Source: Syncephalis fuscata (taxonomy: Eukaryota; Zoopagomycota; Zoopagomycetes; Zoopagales; Piptocephalidaceae). Taken from it: 64,000 bases of DNA. The stretch is from NCBI GenBank assembly GCA_025786725.1, contig JAHLTZ010000011.1, positions 186,001 to 250,000 on the forward strand, given 5' to 3'. This document shows, in pieces, positions 1 through 12,357 of this stretch (its first letter is position 1; the number at the start of each line of letters is the position of its first letter). A program made the position numbers and the translations under genes. The notes beneath the pieces were generated by a model. That model did no database searches and was not told where the DNA came from. It saw nothing but the letters and a program-made list of their open reading frames with translations.

Positions 1-3000
1 AGCACTACTGTTACTGTTATTACTATTACTATTATTTGCATTATTGGTAGTACTAGTAGTATGTGGATTAGTGGATGTTGTATTGGATGCACCTGTTGAT
101 GTGTAACCATAGCCCGCTGCACCACTTATACTATTAGTATGTTGGTGTTGTGAGTGAGGTGACTGGATACTTGACGCTGTTGTAGGTGAGTCTGCATAAT
201 AAACACTTGTATGCCCATTACCACCATTTGTTGTTGTTGTTGTTGTAGCAGCCTGTCGTTGTACAATACGTAACCAATAAAGACCAGGTAAACATGGTAA
301 TGGATGTATAATAATACAGCCAACTGCAGTTGACTGTTCCGTCAATAAATGTGTATTAATAAACTCGAATGCTCCCGCTGGATCTTCTTGTACCCATAGA
401 CAAGTAAGTGCATCCAGTGTCGATGATCGTCTAAATGTATTCCACGCATCAGATGAACAAATGTCTTCAGTCACTACACAGCCTGGCAGTAAATACGGTG
501 TATGGAATTGAAAGTCGGCTTCATCGCTTGATTGATGTATAACTGTGCCTGATAGTAGTTGTTGTGCCCAATCCTCATTCTCATCAGCAGTTGAGATAGA
601 TAATTGTTTAGCACAAGCTGGCACCTAGTAGATATAATAGATATGTATATACAGATATAAGTATTAATTAAATAATTGGCTATTCTATTTACCTGACGAC
701 CTAGACTACCCAAGAATCGATCAAATTCAAGGGAAATTGATCCATTAAGTTCAGGATCAATAAGTCGTTCCTTTGTTGTTGGTTGAGTGCGAGCATAATA
801 AATGGATACACCAATAATATCACGTCTAATTAATTAATAATTAGCTAATTAATACAAATAAAATAATTGTAATTAACCTACGTAGGAATAGTATCAAAAT
901 CACTTAATGTATCAAGTAATTTATGATTCAATGGCAATACGGCAACATCACCTCGACTTTCCTTTCTTAAATAACCAATTTGTGCAGCAAATTGGCGGAA
1001 GAGCTGTGTTCTGTTTATAAAACATGGTATTAATATTAATATAACGCCAATCTACACTAAATAACTTACGGATTACTTGCTTGTCTTGGTTTGGGTGGAT
1101 AAACATAAGATGATCTATATAATAATAACAATAAATAATAGTAATAAATAATATAATAGCAACTTACTCAAATACCGTCGTTGATAATGGTAATGGATGG
1201 TTTTTTTCAAGTTCTGACTGGTCTTTCATCAATTGATCGACCAGTTCTGCTGCTCGAGCTGATTCTGTACCTTCGTTGAACATACGGTCAAATGCCGGTA
1301 TATACTGCTCGTTCACCGCTTCAACTCGTGCCACTCGTGGTGGTGCTGGTGGTGTAGGTGGTGCCGGACGTGGTTGGCGTTGTTCACGATTTGCATCACT
1401 TACGGCAATCGATCCAGAAGATTCAGCTGGCAAATGTTGTTCAAGGAAGTCGCTAGTAGCTAGTCGAGAAGTGGCCCTCGATACATGTTTGCCCATAAGA
1501 TCGCGGAACACTATAATGATTTCATCTTCTGTCGACGATAATGCCAACTCTTCAGTAGTTGTTGATTTCTCTACAAATCCTACCACAATGCGATGATCCA
1601 CTAGAATAAATCGAATACCATGATCGGCAATGGATGCTGATTGTTGTTGCTGCTGCTGTTGTTCAAGTAATCGACGTAATGGTGTTATATCGTCAATATT
1701 ATCGATTATTGGATTACATAGGTCGCGTGATCGTCGTACCATATCCATAAATCGATTAAGATGAATCTTTAATTCCCATTGAATAAAGTTGGCTTCACTA
1801 CTAAGCTCAACGCCAGCAATTAATGTCGGATAGCTTGATATAATACTAGTGGCAGCATTCATTGTGGTAGCCGCAGTTGTGGTGTGTTGCCCTTGGCCGT
1901 GAGCAGTAAGACTCATGGCGCGTGTACGAGCCAGTCGTTTAATGTCACGTTTTACTCGCCATGACATGCCATGGTCTTGCTGACTAGTTGTGGCGGCAGA
2001 ACTTGATGCTGGTCGTTCAGCTCGATGAATTTGTTGAGTGGCCATTCGAATGGCATGCTCAAATGTCTGTAATACAGTACGACAAATACTACTATCCTCG
2101 GCCAAATGTCTACTGGCACCTGCCCATCGAAGAACAGTCTCGTAGGCTGAATGGATCATTTGCATATCCTAATGACTAGTTATTAGCAAGTTATTCAATA
2201 TACATATTAAGCTTATATCTTACCGAACGAGTGTTTGTAAAGGCACTTTGGATCATTCGACAAATAGAAAAGATAACTTGACGAGCACAGTCCTAAGCAT
2301 CATTAGTTTAGTTATAATGTTAGTAATAGATTCGTTATAATTCGTATATATCATCTGCTTACGATGTCGAATCGTCCATATTGTTTAGACCAACTGGCTA
2401 AATCAGTTAATACATCAAATCCTTGACTTGTAGCCATGGGTGGCAATTCCTCTGTCAATACCTGTAATATACATTGTAATTGGTTAATCAATCAATCATA
2501 TACGTAGTCTATTCTAATAGCGACCTACTTTATCCAATATGGTACGAACGACAACGGTAATTAATCCATTGGTGCGACCATCATCAACCATAACAAATAC
2601 TTGAGCCAATCTTACAAGACGTGTAAAATTGAATGGATTTGCTTCATTGGTAATTGAAGCTAAAATCATTCAAGTATACTACGATTTAACTAGTTATAAT
2701 ATATTGCATTAGTTAATACATTCTATAATGCTATATCATCATACTTACACTTTCATATGTATTACTAGGTAATGTGTTGCATTGACGACCATATAATTCA
2801 GCTATCTACTCCACCAGTTATAAATAAATGAATAAATAAATAAATAAATGGTTATTACTAACCCGATTCATAACGGCCGTTTCACTACGGTGATGATGAC
2901 CACTATCATTAGGGAAGGGCGTCCATTGTTTCGGTAGTGTAAGATGGGCCAGTCCATGTGGTAAACAGACAAGTGTAGTCAAATGACGAATGGCCGCCAC

Positions 3001-4238
3001 TCGCCATGTTTGATAGTAGCCCATTTTGCTTTCTGGCAATCCTGGTGCCATCTAATGGAACGATATCAATAGCTGTTCATGTTATCTGTACTAACCAACT
3101 TACCCAAGGTAATATACAACGCACAGCATGGACCAGATAAGGTACAATTGTAGTGACACCTTCAAGATCTGCTGCCAATAACATGTCACCCTCAGATAAT
3201 AATGCGGGAATGGAACAGCGTGTTTGAGAAGACTAGATAGACAAATAGTAACATAGCAGACGAGTTAGATATCAATGCTAATTCAAATAGCCATACTATA
3301 ATACCTCAACAATAATCTGGTAAAAGCGCTGCAGATATTCATTGCCCAAACGTGTACGCCGTTGAGGTGCCGAGAATACACGACATAGTGCACCAAGAGC
3401 AATCATTTTACCTTCAATTTGTCTATATAGCATAAGATAATGTCATTAATAGATAGTAAATTACTTACCGTGGATCTTGCCAACGAGTCGAACACACGTC
3501 AAATAGCCATGTACCAAATAGTCTAAAAATAGTATTACCATCAGGTGGTAATGGATTACCCGGCTATTTAATAGTCATAATAATGGTAAATATTTAATAA
3601 CATCTGTATTGTATACTATATATTACCGTTTTAATAGGATCAGAACTTGCACCTCCTACTACAATAAATGTTTTTATAATACGTGCAATTCCCTAATTTG
3701 CTTATTAATACTTCATAATACACCATCTACTATAGTCATCTAACTTACATGGAATGCCTTTTCAAAGTTATGTGGCTGTAATCGACAAGGATCTCCAATC
3801 ATATCTAAATATGGTTAATTATTACTTAATACCACCAATTACTTATTAATAGCTTACTAAGGGTTCTCACCCAAATAGGTAGTAAAAGATTCTCTGTTGG
3901 ATCCAATCGAATCATAGCTGAATTGCTATTACATATTAAATAGCATCGTTTAATAATAAGATGAACTAATAGTATAAATTTACTTACGCTGTTACTTCTA
4001 TACATGATGTACCAGCACCGGGTCCATAAAGAATACGTAGAATACGTTGTGTCATAGCATAGCTATAAACACACCAATTATCAATGACTCGAGCACGATG
4101 TGCCCAATGAGGGAATGCATCCTAATGATCCATATTCGTATCAATCATAGTGACATATGTTAAATACTTACAATTAAGTAATCTGTTAATTCAGCATCAT
4201 AAGATGGTGCTCTTAACAATAATTCGAATAATGTCTAT

Positions 4239-4297
<59 letters not shown>

Positions 4298-5457
4298 CAT
4301 TAGTAATTATTATAGTATAGTATATATAACTTACTTGAATTAAACTCTCGCATAATTCACCGGCTAAATCATATACTTCTGGAATAATACCGGCGGCCAT
4401 TAACTCTGACCGTGTCTCACCACCAGTTACTCCCGTATTTGAATTACTATAATTCATATTATGTACACTGCCGCCTGCACTGTTTAGTGTCTCTATAGGA
4501 TGACCTGTTGCGTGGTTGGCTGCTAGTGTTTCCATAACGGCAGGCATACGAAGTAATCGATCACAGGCTCCACTAACAACACGTATAAGCACGCGCCAGG
4601 TACTTTCACTCATTTCACCGGTCAGTAAACGACCAGCCATCGTGAACATCTTCAATACTTTACGGCATAGCTCAGCATATTCACGAAATGCACTCGATCG
4701 ATCCTGTACCTCCGAGGAAGTATGTGTTGCCGCATTGGTATTCGTGGTATGTGTACCCGATGTACCGGTCAGTGGTGGATCCATAACAATACCAATGTTT
4801 GTATTATTCTCTGACATAGAGAATACACTTGTACCAGAGGGTGATACAGGTGCCGGTGTTGTGGGATGGCCCGATGGATGATCATGAAATGATCTTGGTT
4901 CAAATAATTGTGATAAATGACGAAATAGTGTCTATTAATAAATACATGAATATAAATATATATGAATATTAACATTATAATTATTAATCAATCGATTTAC
5001 ACTTACTTGAAGGAATTGTTGTGATTGGATGCCTTCCTTTGTATCTTCAGTATCAATACTTCGATAGCACTCGGGACGTGCATTGCGTTCAAGTAGCCAT
5101 TTACTATAAATATCGGCTGCATCATTCATCAATGCACTGTCCGCGTAGGAAGGCAGGGCAAATACTTGTCCAATGGCGGCCATACACCATCGGGCCTGTG
5201 CCACTGTTGTTATCCTCGGTGCGGGCTGTGCGGACTTTGACGTAAATGTCGATAAAGGTGGTGCCAAGTACGTGGTCACTAAACGAACAGCCGCCCGTCG
5301 AAAACTAAGTTGACAGTCAGAAAGTGCATCAGAATCTAAATAGATTAAGTATTTAAATGTCTATTAATAACATTTTTTCAATATATTTATTAGTGTTCAG
5401 CCTACCACTATCCGTTATGGGCAGTAAACCCATTTCAGTTATCCATTCTAGTTGCAT
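1..5457 (-). CDS. RALGAPB: Ral GTPase-activating protein subunit beta (3' end outside window)
   Basis: Non-catalytic beta subunit of the RalGAP heterodimer, which with the alpha subunit stimulates GTP hydrolysis on Ral-type GTPases. I read about twenty exons on the minus strand. The first (5406-5457, starting MQLEWITEMG) joins one at 5008-5335, then 4335-4931, 4172-4234 and 3988-4121. The order of recognisable blocks follows animal RALGAPB: a CMAAIGQVFALPSYADSAL block, LFRHLSQLFEPRSF, AYAMTQRILRILYGPGAG, then FRLFGTWLFD (about 3540), the LLAADLEGVTTIVPYLVHA block (about 3190), IRFILVDHRIVVGFVE (about 1600), and the start of the C-terminal Rap/Ran-GAP-like region toward position 1. The stop codon lies outside the window. 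Introns are short; the one after 4335 is largely an AAT microsatellite. The family call comes from recalled similarity to the human protein; exon edges beyond the first five are approximate. Confidence 0.85.
4241..4297. repeat. (AAT)n microsatellite in RALGAPB intron
   Basis: About 19 uninterrupted AAT/TAA units fill most of the intron between the exons at 4335-4931 and 4172-4234. Similar AAT runs occur in introns at 15994 and 50566. Confidence 0.95.
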
Positions 5458-6180
5458 GATGACCACACGTGGCCTACTGGTTATTATGCCACGTTATGTC
5501 TGTAATCTGCTGCTGCTGCTGTTGTTGTTGTTGTTGTTGCTATATACTAGTACCATAAAAGATGACAAGTCAATAGTAATAAATCAATGCTTGGTATTCA
5601 ACTGGACAGTATCCAGTCTACTTTGACAAATAATACGCAATAATGATATAAAAATAGAGGCCACAGTTATTGCCACAGACCCAGATTATGTGTGCACGAC
5701 GCGTTTCTACTAGATTGTCGATGCTACTAGATACTATGTAGGAATGACAAATAGCAATTATAAAATAGGTATCAAACAATAATAAGTTGATAATAGCCAA
5801 GAATCAATAGGAATACGAATAGAGTTATAATAGAAAAGAGAAGCGATATCGATTATTGATCAAGTACAAAGGTCTGGCTGCTCAAAGTTCAACACCGCGT
5901 GATAATTGTCTACTCAAGGTTACGCTAATGATGCAGACCGGTTTTACACTCTGTCCTGGTCAAAGTGTTTTAAATAATAGTTGAAATATTATTAATAGTC
6001 TTCATTTCTCTTTATATATACACACACAGTATTTACCAACATTGTACTTTCATCTTTATTACCGTTATTACTCTATTATTATACTACTACTAGCTGTTTC
6101 TCTATCTATCTTGACTATTAGTGTTTTATTTAGTTCATCTAGTTCCAACTACCTACATTGAGTAGCTGTCGTTTATAAAT
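5458..6180. other. Intergenic region between divergent genes
   Basis: No convincing coding region. It holds the divergent 5' regions of RALGAPB (minus) and the secreted gene at 6181 (plus). A CTG/TTG run at 5507-5540 makes a Leu-rich chance frame. TTTATATATA at about 6011 could be a TATA element for the 6181 gene. Confidence 0.6.
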
Positions 6181-6759
6181 ATGTTTAGAATGCGCTCTTT
6201 TATCATTGCTTTGATGTTGCTAATGGCTGCAGCTGTTCCCCTTGTCCAAGCCGACTGGCAAATAACCTCGCTTAGTACTGGAGATCGTGAACATATATGT
6301 GCCCAGAATATGGCTTACTGTTTTAATAACTGTAACGGTAAAGCACCTATGAATTTCTGTAATACTACTACTATGGGCTGGAACTGTGGATGTGCTGATA
6401 AAACACCTGATCTTGCTGACTATCAATGGCCGATTGTACGTGCCGAGTGTAGTGGCCGCTTTAATCAATGTCAACTGAAATGTCAAAAGGATCCCGTCAA
6501 AATGATAGAATGCAGCACCAAGTGCAGCGATACCTATAAGTGTGATTATGGCAAAATGCCACCTTCTAATCTCCGTGTAAAAAGTCCATCTAGTGTTCCT
6601 GATTATACTGGTGTTGTGGTTTCTAGTAATAGTAATAATAGTAGTAGTAGCAGTAGCAAGGATTCAAATAATGCCAATAGCCTACTATGTTCTCTCGCTC
6701 CATTATCTTACACTGCTGGTGCGCTGATGGTTGTTGTTGGTGCTATATTGACCCTTTAA
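6181..6759 (+). CDS. Cysteine-rich secreted GPI-type protein (DUF7707-like)
   Basis: Intronless, 192 residues. The N-terminus is a classical signal peptide (hydrophobic core IIALMLLMAAAVPLV, cleavage near VQA-DW). Residues about 36-125 hold at least twelve cysteines in the order C-C-C...C...WNCGC...PDL..Y..PI...C...C..KC, which resembles the fungal secreted domain DUF7707 (known from ascomycete and basidiomycete cell-surface proteins of unknown function). A Ser/Asn-rich stalk (about 140-168) follows, then a C-terminal hydrophobic tail (about 172-192) with no polar end, typical of a GPI-anchor signal. It is probably a cell-wall or plasma-membrane protein. The domain name rests on the cysteine pattern only. 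The ATG at 6181 is the first in frame. Confidence 0.85.
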   Translation: MFRMRSFIIALMLLMAAAVPLVQADWQITSLSTGDREHICAQNMAYCFNNCNGKAPMNFCNTTTMGWNCGCADKTPDLADYQWPIVRAECSGRFNQCQLKCQKDPVKMIECSTKCSDTYKCDYGKMPPSNLRVKSPSSVPDYTGVVVSSNSNNSSSSSSKDSNNANSLLCSLAPLSYTAGALMVVVGAILTL

Positions 6760-7570
6760 AAGCTAGTAATACTTTTATTCACTATAGTGAATATGTATTA
6801 ACAGCAATGTTCATATTTTTAGTTATTACTGTGTTGCTGTCAAGCATATTAATAAACACATACACACATGTTTAGATAATATTGATTGCTTTTCTGAATA
6901 GAAATTTAAATGTCGCAGCTCTAGACTTTAACCAATTACAAAATGATTACTATACATGTAAATACTTGATTTGGTGATAATCAGTTGGCTTGAATGTTTT
7001 AGTTTTAAAAGAAAATCGGCAGTTTAAATAGCAAAATAACAAAAGCAGCAATACTAAAATGAGCATAAACCCGTGTATCATATTATTAATTGCAGTTAAA
7101 AAATTAAAAATATAACTATGTTAGACAAGCGTACCATGCATAAAATAATACTATATGATACTATTTATAATAGCATGGTTTTATTTTTGATAATGTAGAC
7201 ATGTGCATTTTTAAACAATATAAAGGACAAAAACTACATGATAAGTAATATATATATAGCATTGCCAAATAAAGCTTTGTTTATATGGTTTGATATTTTA
7301 AACTCATTGAACATCGGCCAAAAATAGAACATGTTGACAAAACTAAATTGTAGCAATCATCTTGTAATCATTTGGAATAACTGGCTTTAAAAGTAAAAGC
7401 TAAGCAGTATAAATAAACGACTAATTCAAAGCATTACATTTTTTATATCATTATTCTCTCTCTCTCTTTCTCATATATATATCAGTACGTTTACTCTTTT
7501 TTAGTAAAACGTTATTGTTACGATTTTTATTTTTTAAACACCACTTTGATTTAACATTTAAACTTTTACG
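6760..7570. other. AT-rich intergenic region
   Basis: No supported gene. It holds the 3' region of the 6181 gene and the 5' region of the 7571 gene, with a CT-rich stretch at about 7455-7472. Frames here are short and of unusual composition. Confidence 0.6.
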
Positions 7571-8722
7571 ATGATATTTCAAAGCGCACGTACTTTTATC
7601 GCTGTCACTATGGTCACTGTTGCTGCAATGATGTTGATGTCGACGTTGAATAACGCCGTAGAAGCAGTCCAGCAAACTCCAAGTGTTGTACTAGCTCGAA
7701 ATGGAGAAATGGGCTTTGATAAGAGTATGTATAATTACGATTATTATAGCAATTATAAAATTCTAATTAAACAGCTACAGATGACAATACATTTTACGGA
7801 TATTCAATTAAGCAGCCAGGCATGTTCAATGATCCCAAATTTGCAGTCACCTACATTGGCAATGGAAATGTGGATGCAGTTTACGACAATACGCCAGTAC
7901 GAGTTCGCTGTGATACTATCAATCGTTCTGAACAGATACTGCGATTTAATGGATTCAACAATATAACTCTTTTAGTGCAAGAGGTATGTTACATTGACTA
8001 GATAGACTACCATGACTAATAATATGATTGAGCATAGAGTTGCTTAAAATGGAGTTCCAATACTCCTCAAGAAATAAAAGATAAAGAAATCATTGGGTGT
8101 CCTATAAGGACTTATCATATAAAGCGCACACCGCAAGAACCGTATCCCACAAATGACAATATGCATTGCCATCTTGTTAGGCATCGCACTTCGCCAAATG
8201 ATTATGGCAAGTGGCCTTTCGACCCACGTTTTGCCAAGGACACCTCGGTCATCAATGACCGTATCAGTAAGCTTGTTTCGCAGATAACCGATGCTAAAGT
8301 TCTTATCGATATATTAAACCAAATTCAGCAAGGCACGTAAACACTAATTATAAAGTAAATTATGGCTAACTTGCTACACATTAGGCATGCTTTTTATGAG
8401 AAAATTAAAATGGTACTACGGATTAGCTAAAGGTAGGCTGATTTGGAATCTATACTATGAGTGTAGTGCTGACTATTTATAAGATGACGGTTTGGACTGT
8501 GGCTCTACTGGATGCAAAGTTAGATTTCATCTATGGGGAACTGTAGTTCCTACTACATTCAAGGATATCAAGCCTGAAAACAAAAACCGCGTTATTACAG
8601 AACTGAATACTAAAAATCATCAACTTATTTCCACATTTTATACACACTTGACTGGACAAGAACGCGTATTAGTCGAGGCAAAAGTTAAAAATGTTTTGGC
8701 TGCTATAATGATTATTGTATAA
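7571..8722 (+). CDS. Secreted protein of unknown family
   Basis: Multi-exon gene that I do not recognise. The N-terminus is a signal peptide (FIAVTMVTVAAMMLMSTL, cleavage near VEA-VQ). Splicing the intron at 7725 (GTATGT) to 7774 or 7780 opens a frame beginning DNTFYGYSIKQPGMF. A second intron, 7984-8037, joins to SCLKWSSNTPQE. A third (donor at about 8336, acceptor at about 8383) and a fourth (about 8433-8481) lead to an exon starting DDGLDCGSTGCKVRFHLWG and ending at TAA 8722. The exon at 8384-8432 is off by one base in its A-rich part (about 8405-8411) and is read here as a frame error. Several cysteines (RCD, SCL, GCP, HCH, DCGSTGC) suggest disulfides. No transmembrane segment follows the signal peptide. 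Function unknown. Confidence 0.6.
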
Positions 8723-9096
8723 GCCAGTTGAATTCACAATGCACTTTCAACACTGCAAACGGAATAAAGCATATTTTTAATGTTGAAATTATTGTTTATA
8801 CTCAATATTGCATTAGCACTTTAGTAAATAATGTTGTAAGCAAATATAGGATTTACTGTTTTAAACAGTATAACTACTTTATTACTTGTAAATCCACTTA
8901 TATCCACGTCCACACGCACGACTGTCCTTTTGCTCTTCCAGTAATACTATAGACGTACAATAGTAATGAATGTAGGATCTATTAGAATTATACACAGTTA
9001 ATAAATTGTTCGAATTAACAAATTTAAAGTAATAGCAAGTATTATCAATTAAAACACAAGTGTTACAAGATAATTGAGTAAAATGATTTAATTACT
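8723..9096. other. Convergent 3' intergenic region
   Basis: AT-rich spacer between the convergent 7571 gene and HEM4. No gene seen. Confidence 0.6.
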
Positions 9097-9990
9097 TTAT
9101 ATTGTATTATGGCGATTACACTGTTGAACTGCTTCTAGCAATCCTTGAGCACTAGGCGATTTTGCCACGGCATCAACACGAATACCAGCCGAAGAAAGTG
9201 CCGCTGCTGTTGTTTGACCGATAGCTGCAACTCGCCACACAGCACACTCCTCTGCTAAGTGCTGCTCATCGTGTTTCTTAATATAAATAGGAATTGTAGT
9301 AAGATAAGGTAGAGCAATATTAGCACCTGATGGACTAAAGAAAGCAAGCCAATTAGTGCCAGTGTTATACTGTAGCATAGCTGTAGAAGCAAGTTTGAGT
9401 TGCGTCGCTAGTTGTGCGTCCTCGCCAACAGCATATACAGCCAATTCCTGGAACGGACAAGCTGCTGCTGCTAAACGTCGTGGCAGTGTATTGCGCCGCT
9501 GTTCGCCCGATAGAAATAGCAGTGTTTTAGCTGTCGTCGTCGTTGTTGTTGTTGACCAAGTATCGATAATCACATCAGCAAGTCCTTCGGCCTCTCCGGC
9601 AGGCGAGCCTAACGATTCCACACCTAGCATTGTTTGTAAGGTAGCTGCAGTGCTAGGACCTACGGCAAACCATACAACCGTCCGCCACCAACGTAATAAA
9701 CTATCGCTATCATCGAGACGCGATAATACTTGCGCAAATGCTTTAACTGCACGCTTACTCGTTACAACGACACCCCAATGCTCGGCCGTCTTAGGTACTT
9801 CCTGAACAAGTCGTGCTAATTCCCCTTCAGCAATCCATTGATCAGCTAATGGTGCAATACATTGTACTTGTTCGAAATGGTTCGTAAATTCACGTATATA
9901 AACATCTTTTTCTGTACAAGACCCGTCATCTGTCGAACGACGTAGTAATAAAATACGCAAAGTCATGGGATAAAAGGTAACTAGTGCCAT
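9097..9990 (-). CDS. HEM4: Uroporphyrinogen-III synthase
   Basis: Fourth enzyme of haem biosynthesis: it closes and inverts ring D of hydroxymethylbilane to give uroporphyrinogen III, in the cytosol. It is intronless and 297 residues long, slightly longer than yeast Hem4. Family landmarks in order: WGVVVTSKRAVKAF (first HEM4 half), VWFAVGPSTAATLQ, a TLLFLSGEQRRNTLP block, FFSPSGANIALPYL, and the C-terminal AAIGQTTAAALSSAGI with the SPSAQGLLEAV ending. HEM4 proteins diverge strongly, but these blocks match in order. A Thr run (encoded near 9532-9553) is low-complexity. The frame is intact from ATG 9990 to its stop at 9097. Confidence 0.9.
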   Translation of the reverse strand: MALVTFYPMTLRILLLRRSTDDGSCTEKDVYIREFTNHFEQVQCIAPLADQWIAEGELARLVQEVPKTAEHWGVVVTSKRAVKAFAQVLSRLDDSDSLLRWWRTVVWFAVGPSTAATLQTMLGVESLGSPAGEAEGLADVIIDTWSTTTTTTTAKTLLFLSGEQRRNTLPRRLAAAACPFQELAVYAVGEDAQLATQLKLASTAMLQYNTGTNWLAFFSPSGANIALPYLTTIPIYIKKHDEQHLAEECAVWRVAAIGQTTAAALSSAGIRVDAVAKSPSAQGLLEAVQQCNRHNTI

Positions 9991-10254
9991 TTAATGTTGA
10001 ATCGATTTTATCACGTAACATCTACTTTGCATCTCCCACTTCAACGCAGCAAAACTTTTTACGCTATCAATCGTAATGATTTGAGTAATTAACGTTGAAA
10101 TCATTATTCACAATAAACATTAAAGCAATGTTATTGTCCATTATAATTTCCATAAAACAGAATTAATTATAACATAAAATTGTGTCAGTAATAATATTAA
10201 ACATTTAAATAAATAATGTAACATACTATTTGATTTCTTTGGAACATTTGACAT
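9991..10254. other. AT-rich spacer before direct repeat
   Basis: 5' region of HEM4 leading into the direct repeat. Nothing else seen. Confidence 0.5.
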
Positions 10255-10862
10255 CAATTATTATTGTTGTTAGTCATGTGTACAAAATTGATCGAATATT
10301 AATAAAAGTCATTGGTCATGATTCCATGTCATTCCATATTAATTGTTGTTGCATCCATGTACAATATGGACTATTGCATCTAAATGATCTTTTTTATTTT
10401 TCGACCTTTTACTGTTGTGTTTTAAGCATATTTGCAATGTAAGATACTTATCTATGGCGACAAGAAGGTAGAAAGACTAGCGTTTCTGATGTTCACCATT
10501 GTTTTGAGCATTGTTGGTATCAACTTGGTAGAAGCAGATTATTTGCCAACCATTGATGAAGCAAATAACTTTCACCATATGCAATAATGATAGGTTGAGT
10601 GTCTTTACCAGGAAGATTTTGTAGCGACAGTTGTAATCAGAATATACGGCATGCCGTTGAGGTTACTTGAACAGGTGTTGATGCAAAATAAGAAAATAAA
10701 GACTAGGGATTAAATAGTGTTTTTATTGATGTTCAAATAGGCATGTTATTTATATTGTTATATTCAGCATTATCGGATAATATAATACTGAATAGAAAAA
10801 TAAAATGGCAATAGAAAAAGAAAGTGAAATGAATAAATAAAAAATGTGGAGTCAAGGTAAAA
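10255..10862. repeat. 0.6-kb direct repeat, copy 1
   Basis: Begins CAATTATTATTGTTGTTAGT and runs to about 10862. It matches 14301-14911 in the same orientation with one indel near the start and scattered substitutions. By eye, identity is about 97% upstream and 95% downstream of an internal 32-codon ORF, and only about 81% inside the ORF body. The copies bracket about 3.4 kb. LTR-like termini (TG...CA) and gag/pol coding are not visible, so calling it an LTR is not supported. Confidence 0.9.
10489..10587 (+). CDS. Putative secreted micropeptide, copy 1
   Basis: A 32-codon ATG-to-TAA frame inside the direct repeat. The first 16 residues (MFTIVLSIVGINLVEA) look like a signal peptide with a V-E-A cleavage site. 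The predicted mature peptide is DYLPTIDEANNFHHMQ. The paralogue at 14536 has the same length and the same stop. It is ORF-only evidence; a chance frame or a first exon of something longer is possible. No family is recognised. Confidence 0.4.
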   Translation: MFTIVLSIVGINLVEADYLPTIDEANNFHHMQ

Positions 10863-12080
10863 ATGACATGACCATATAAATATTATGCGCTCAATCCAAT
10901 GTTTTGTTTTATTTTAATATGTAGCTATACAGCTTTTATTAATGAGCAATAAATAAAATTAATGTGTCTTTCTATTGTTGCAATAATGTATAATATTAGC
11001 TGTTTACTCTAATAAATAATTAGATTAAGCCTTATAATAGTTGGCTTAGTTGGTGGTCGTGTAAATGTGTGTATATAAATGGTTACAATGTGATTGTAAA
11101 TATTTATCCGCACAAACAACCAGAATTACAATTATAGCGACAATAATAAGCTATTTAACTACTAAACGCATTTATTTAATTTATTTACATTTCTCTGTTT
11201 TCTGTGTATTATCTTGGTTTAACGTTGTTGCTGTTCTAATCGCATCCGCAACGACCAACTTTTGATAAATGTAGTTCAGCTTAGCATAGCTATAATGATT
11301 TGCCATAGGTTAAACCAGTAAGCCTTTGAGATGCCAATTGTTTTTTCATTGGTTTCTGCTTTGGCTTGTTCTCCTATATTCTATCTTACTTGCCTTGTCA
11401 GAAATGGTTTCAGAAATGTAAGCAGCACTTAGGCCTTAGATGTTTACCAATTGATATGCAACCCATTGCTATTATGCATTTGAATTGCTGATATTTGATT
11501 AGAATGTCTATTGTGTTTAACTAGTGTCTGCATATTGTATTGCGCGTAGTTTAGCCAATGCAATCTAGTTTACAGCTGAAAACTGATGACGAAAATGACA
11601 TGTTGGAATGTTCTATTGCTCAAAATGCTGTGATGCATCATCCTACAAATAGTACTCATTGTATAATCAATTTCAGGTGATTTGGATTAACCGCCATTTG
11701 AATGATGGTAGTTGTACAACATGTGGCACAATATGCCTGGGTGGTATGATGCATTTGTGAATTCAAAACAATGATTAGCCCATAAAATGGGCATAGTGTC
11801 GAATGAAATGCACGCATGTACCAATCAATATACTTTATAATCTAAAATTACGACTGACCTATGTATAGCAATAAAAACTTGTATAAAATACCAGTTTAAT
11901 ACATTAAACTTGTTTTGCATCAGTGCTGAGTGCTATTCTGTATGCAACAGATATTGAGGACCGAATCGGTAGAAATGGCAGCAAATACATCGTTATCGTT
12001 TTACAAAGCCAAACAATATACTTGTTTTTACCAAATAGTTAGACTGTGAAACAAAAAACACAGAACGGTGTACATATTTC
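10863..12080. other. Gene-poor AT-rich region
   Basis: No supported gene. From about 11520 the sequence is a diverged relative of 31040-31680 (shared ATGCTGTGATGCAT at about 11625 and 31147, and ATTAAACTTGTT at about 11903 and 31426). A 66-codon frame at 11065-11265 ends in a hydrophobic stretch but has no paralogue and is not called. Confidence 0.5.
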
Positions 12081-12089
12081 TATTGTATA

Positions 12090-12250
12090 TGCACTGCTCA
12101 TTGGGATTGCTGCGTCATTTGTGTAAATGCTGAGAAGATTGAAGTAAAACCAGGCAGGTTGAAATCAAGGCCGAACAGGTTGAAATCAAGACTGGGCAGG
12201 TTGAAATCAAAGCTAAGAAGCATACTATTACATTCCCAATCTATTAATAT
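12090..12250 (+). pseudogene. Broken secreted repeat-peptide gene
   Basis: A frame with a hydrophobic, signal-like stretch (VYALLIGIAASFV, about 12085-12125) changes frame into EKIEVKPG, and after one more missing G (about 12153) into three 21-bp repeats reading QVEIKAE, QVEIKTG and QVEIKAK, ending at a TAA near 12246. No in-frame ATG is visible upstream. It shares its design (signal peptide, heptapeptide repeats) with the intact peptide gene at 12501. Either it is a decayed paralogue or sequence errors hide an intact one. Confidence 0.4.
12155..12217 (+). repeat. Three tandem 21-bp units
   Basis: CAGGTTGAAATCAAG recurs at 12155, 12176 and 12197, a 21-bp period, i.e. seven codons. Confidence 0.9.
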
Positions 12251-12357
12251 ACACATACACCTTAAACCATTTTTGGGTTTACTTTATTGGTTCATATTGT
12301 ATATCAATGGTATACCTCGTGTGCTACAGTATACTAGTATCTCAACATAGCTGTAAG

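Noticed and set aside
5357-5626. Plus-strand Leu-rich frame (possible membrane protein)
   Set aside because: It is antisense to RALGAPB exon 1 and a CTG/TTG run in the promoter, with no conserved content.
11065-11265. 66-codon frame with hydrophobic end, possible secreted peptide
   Set aside because: The hydrophobic part is at the C-terminus just before the stop and there is no paralogue.
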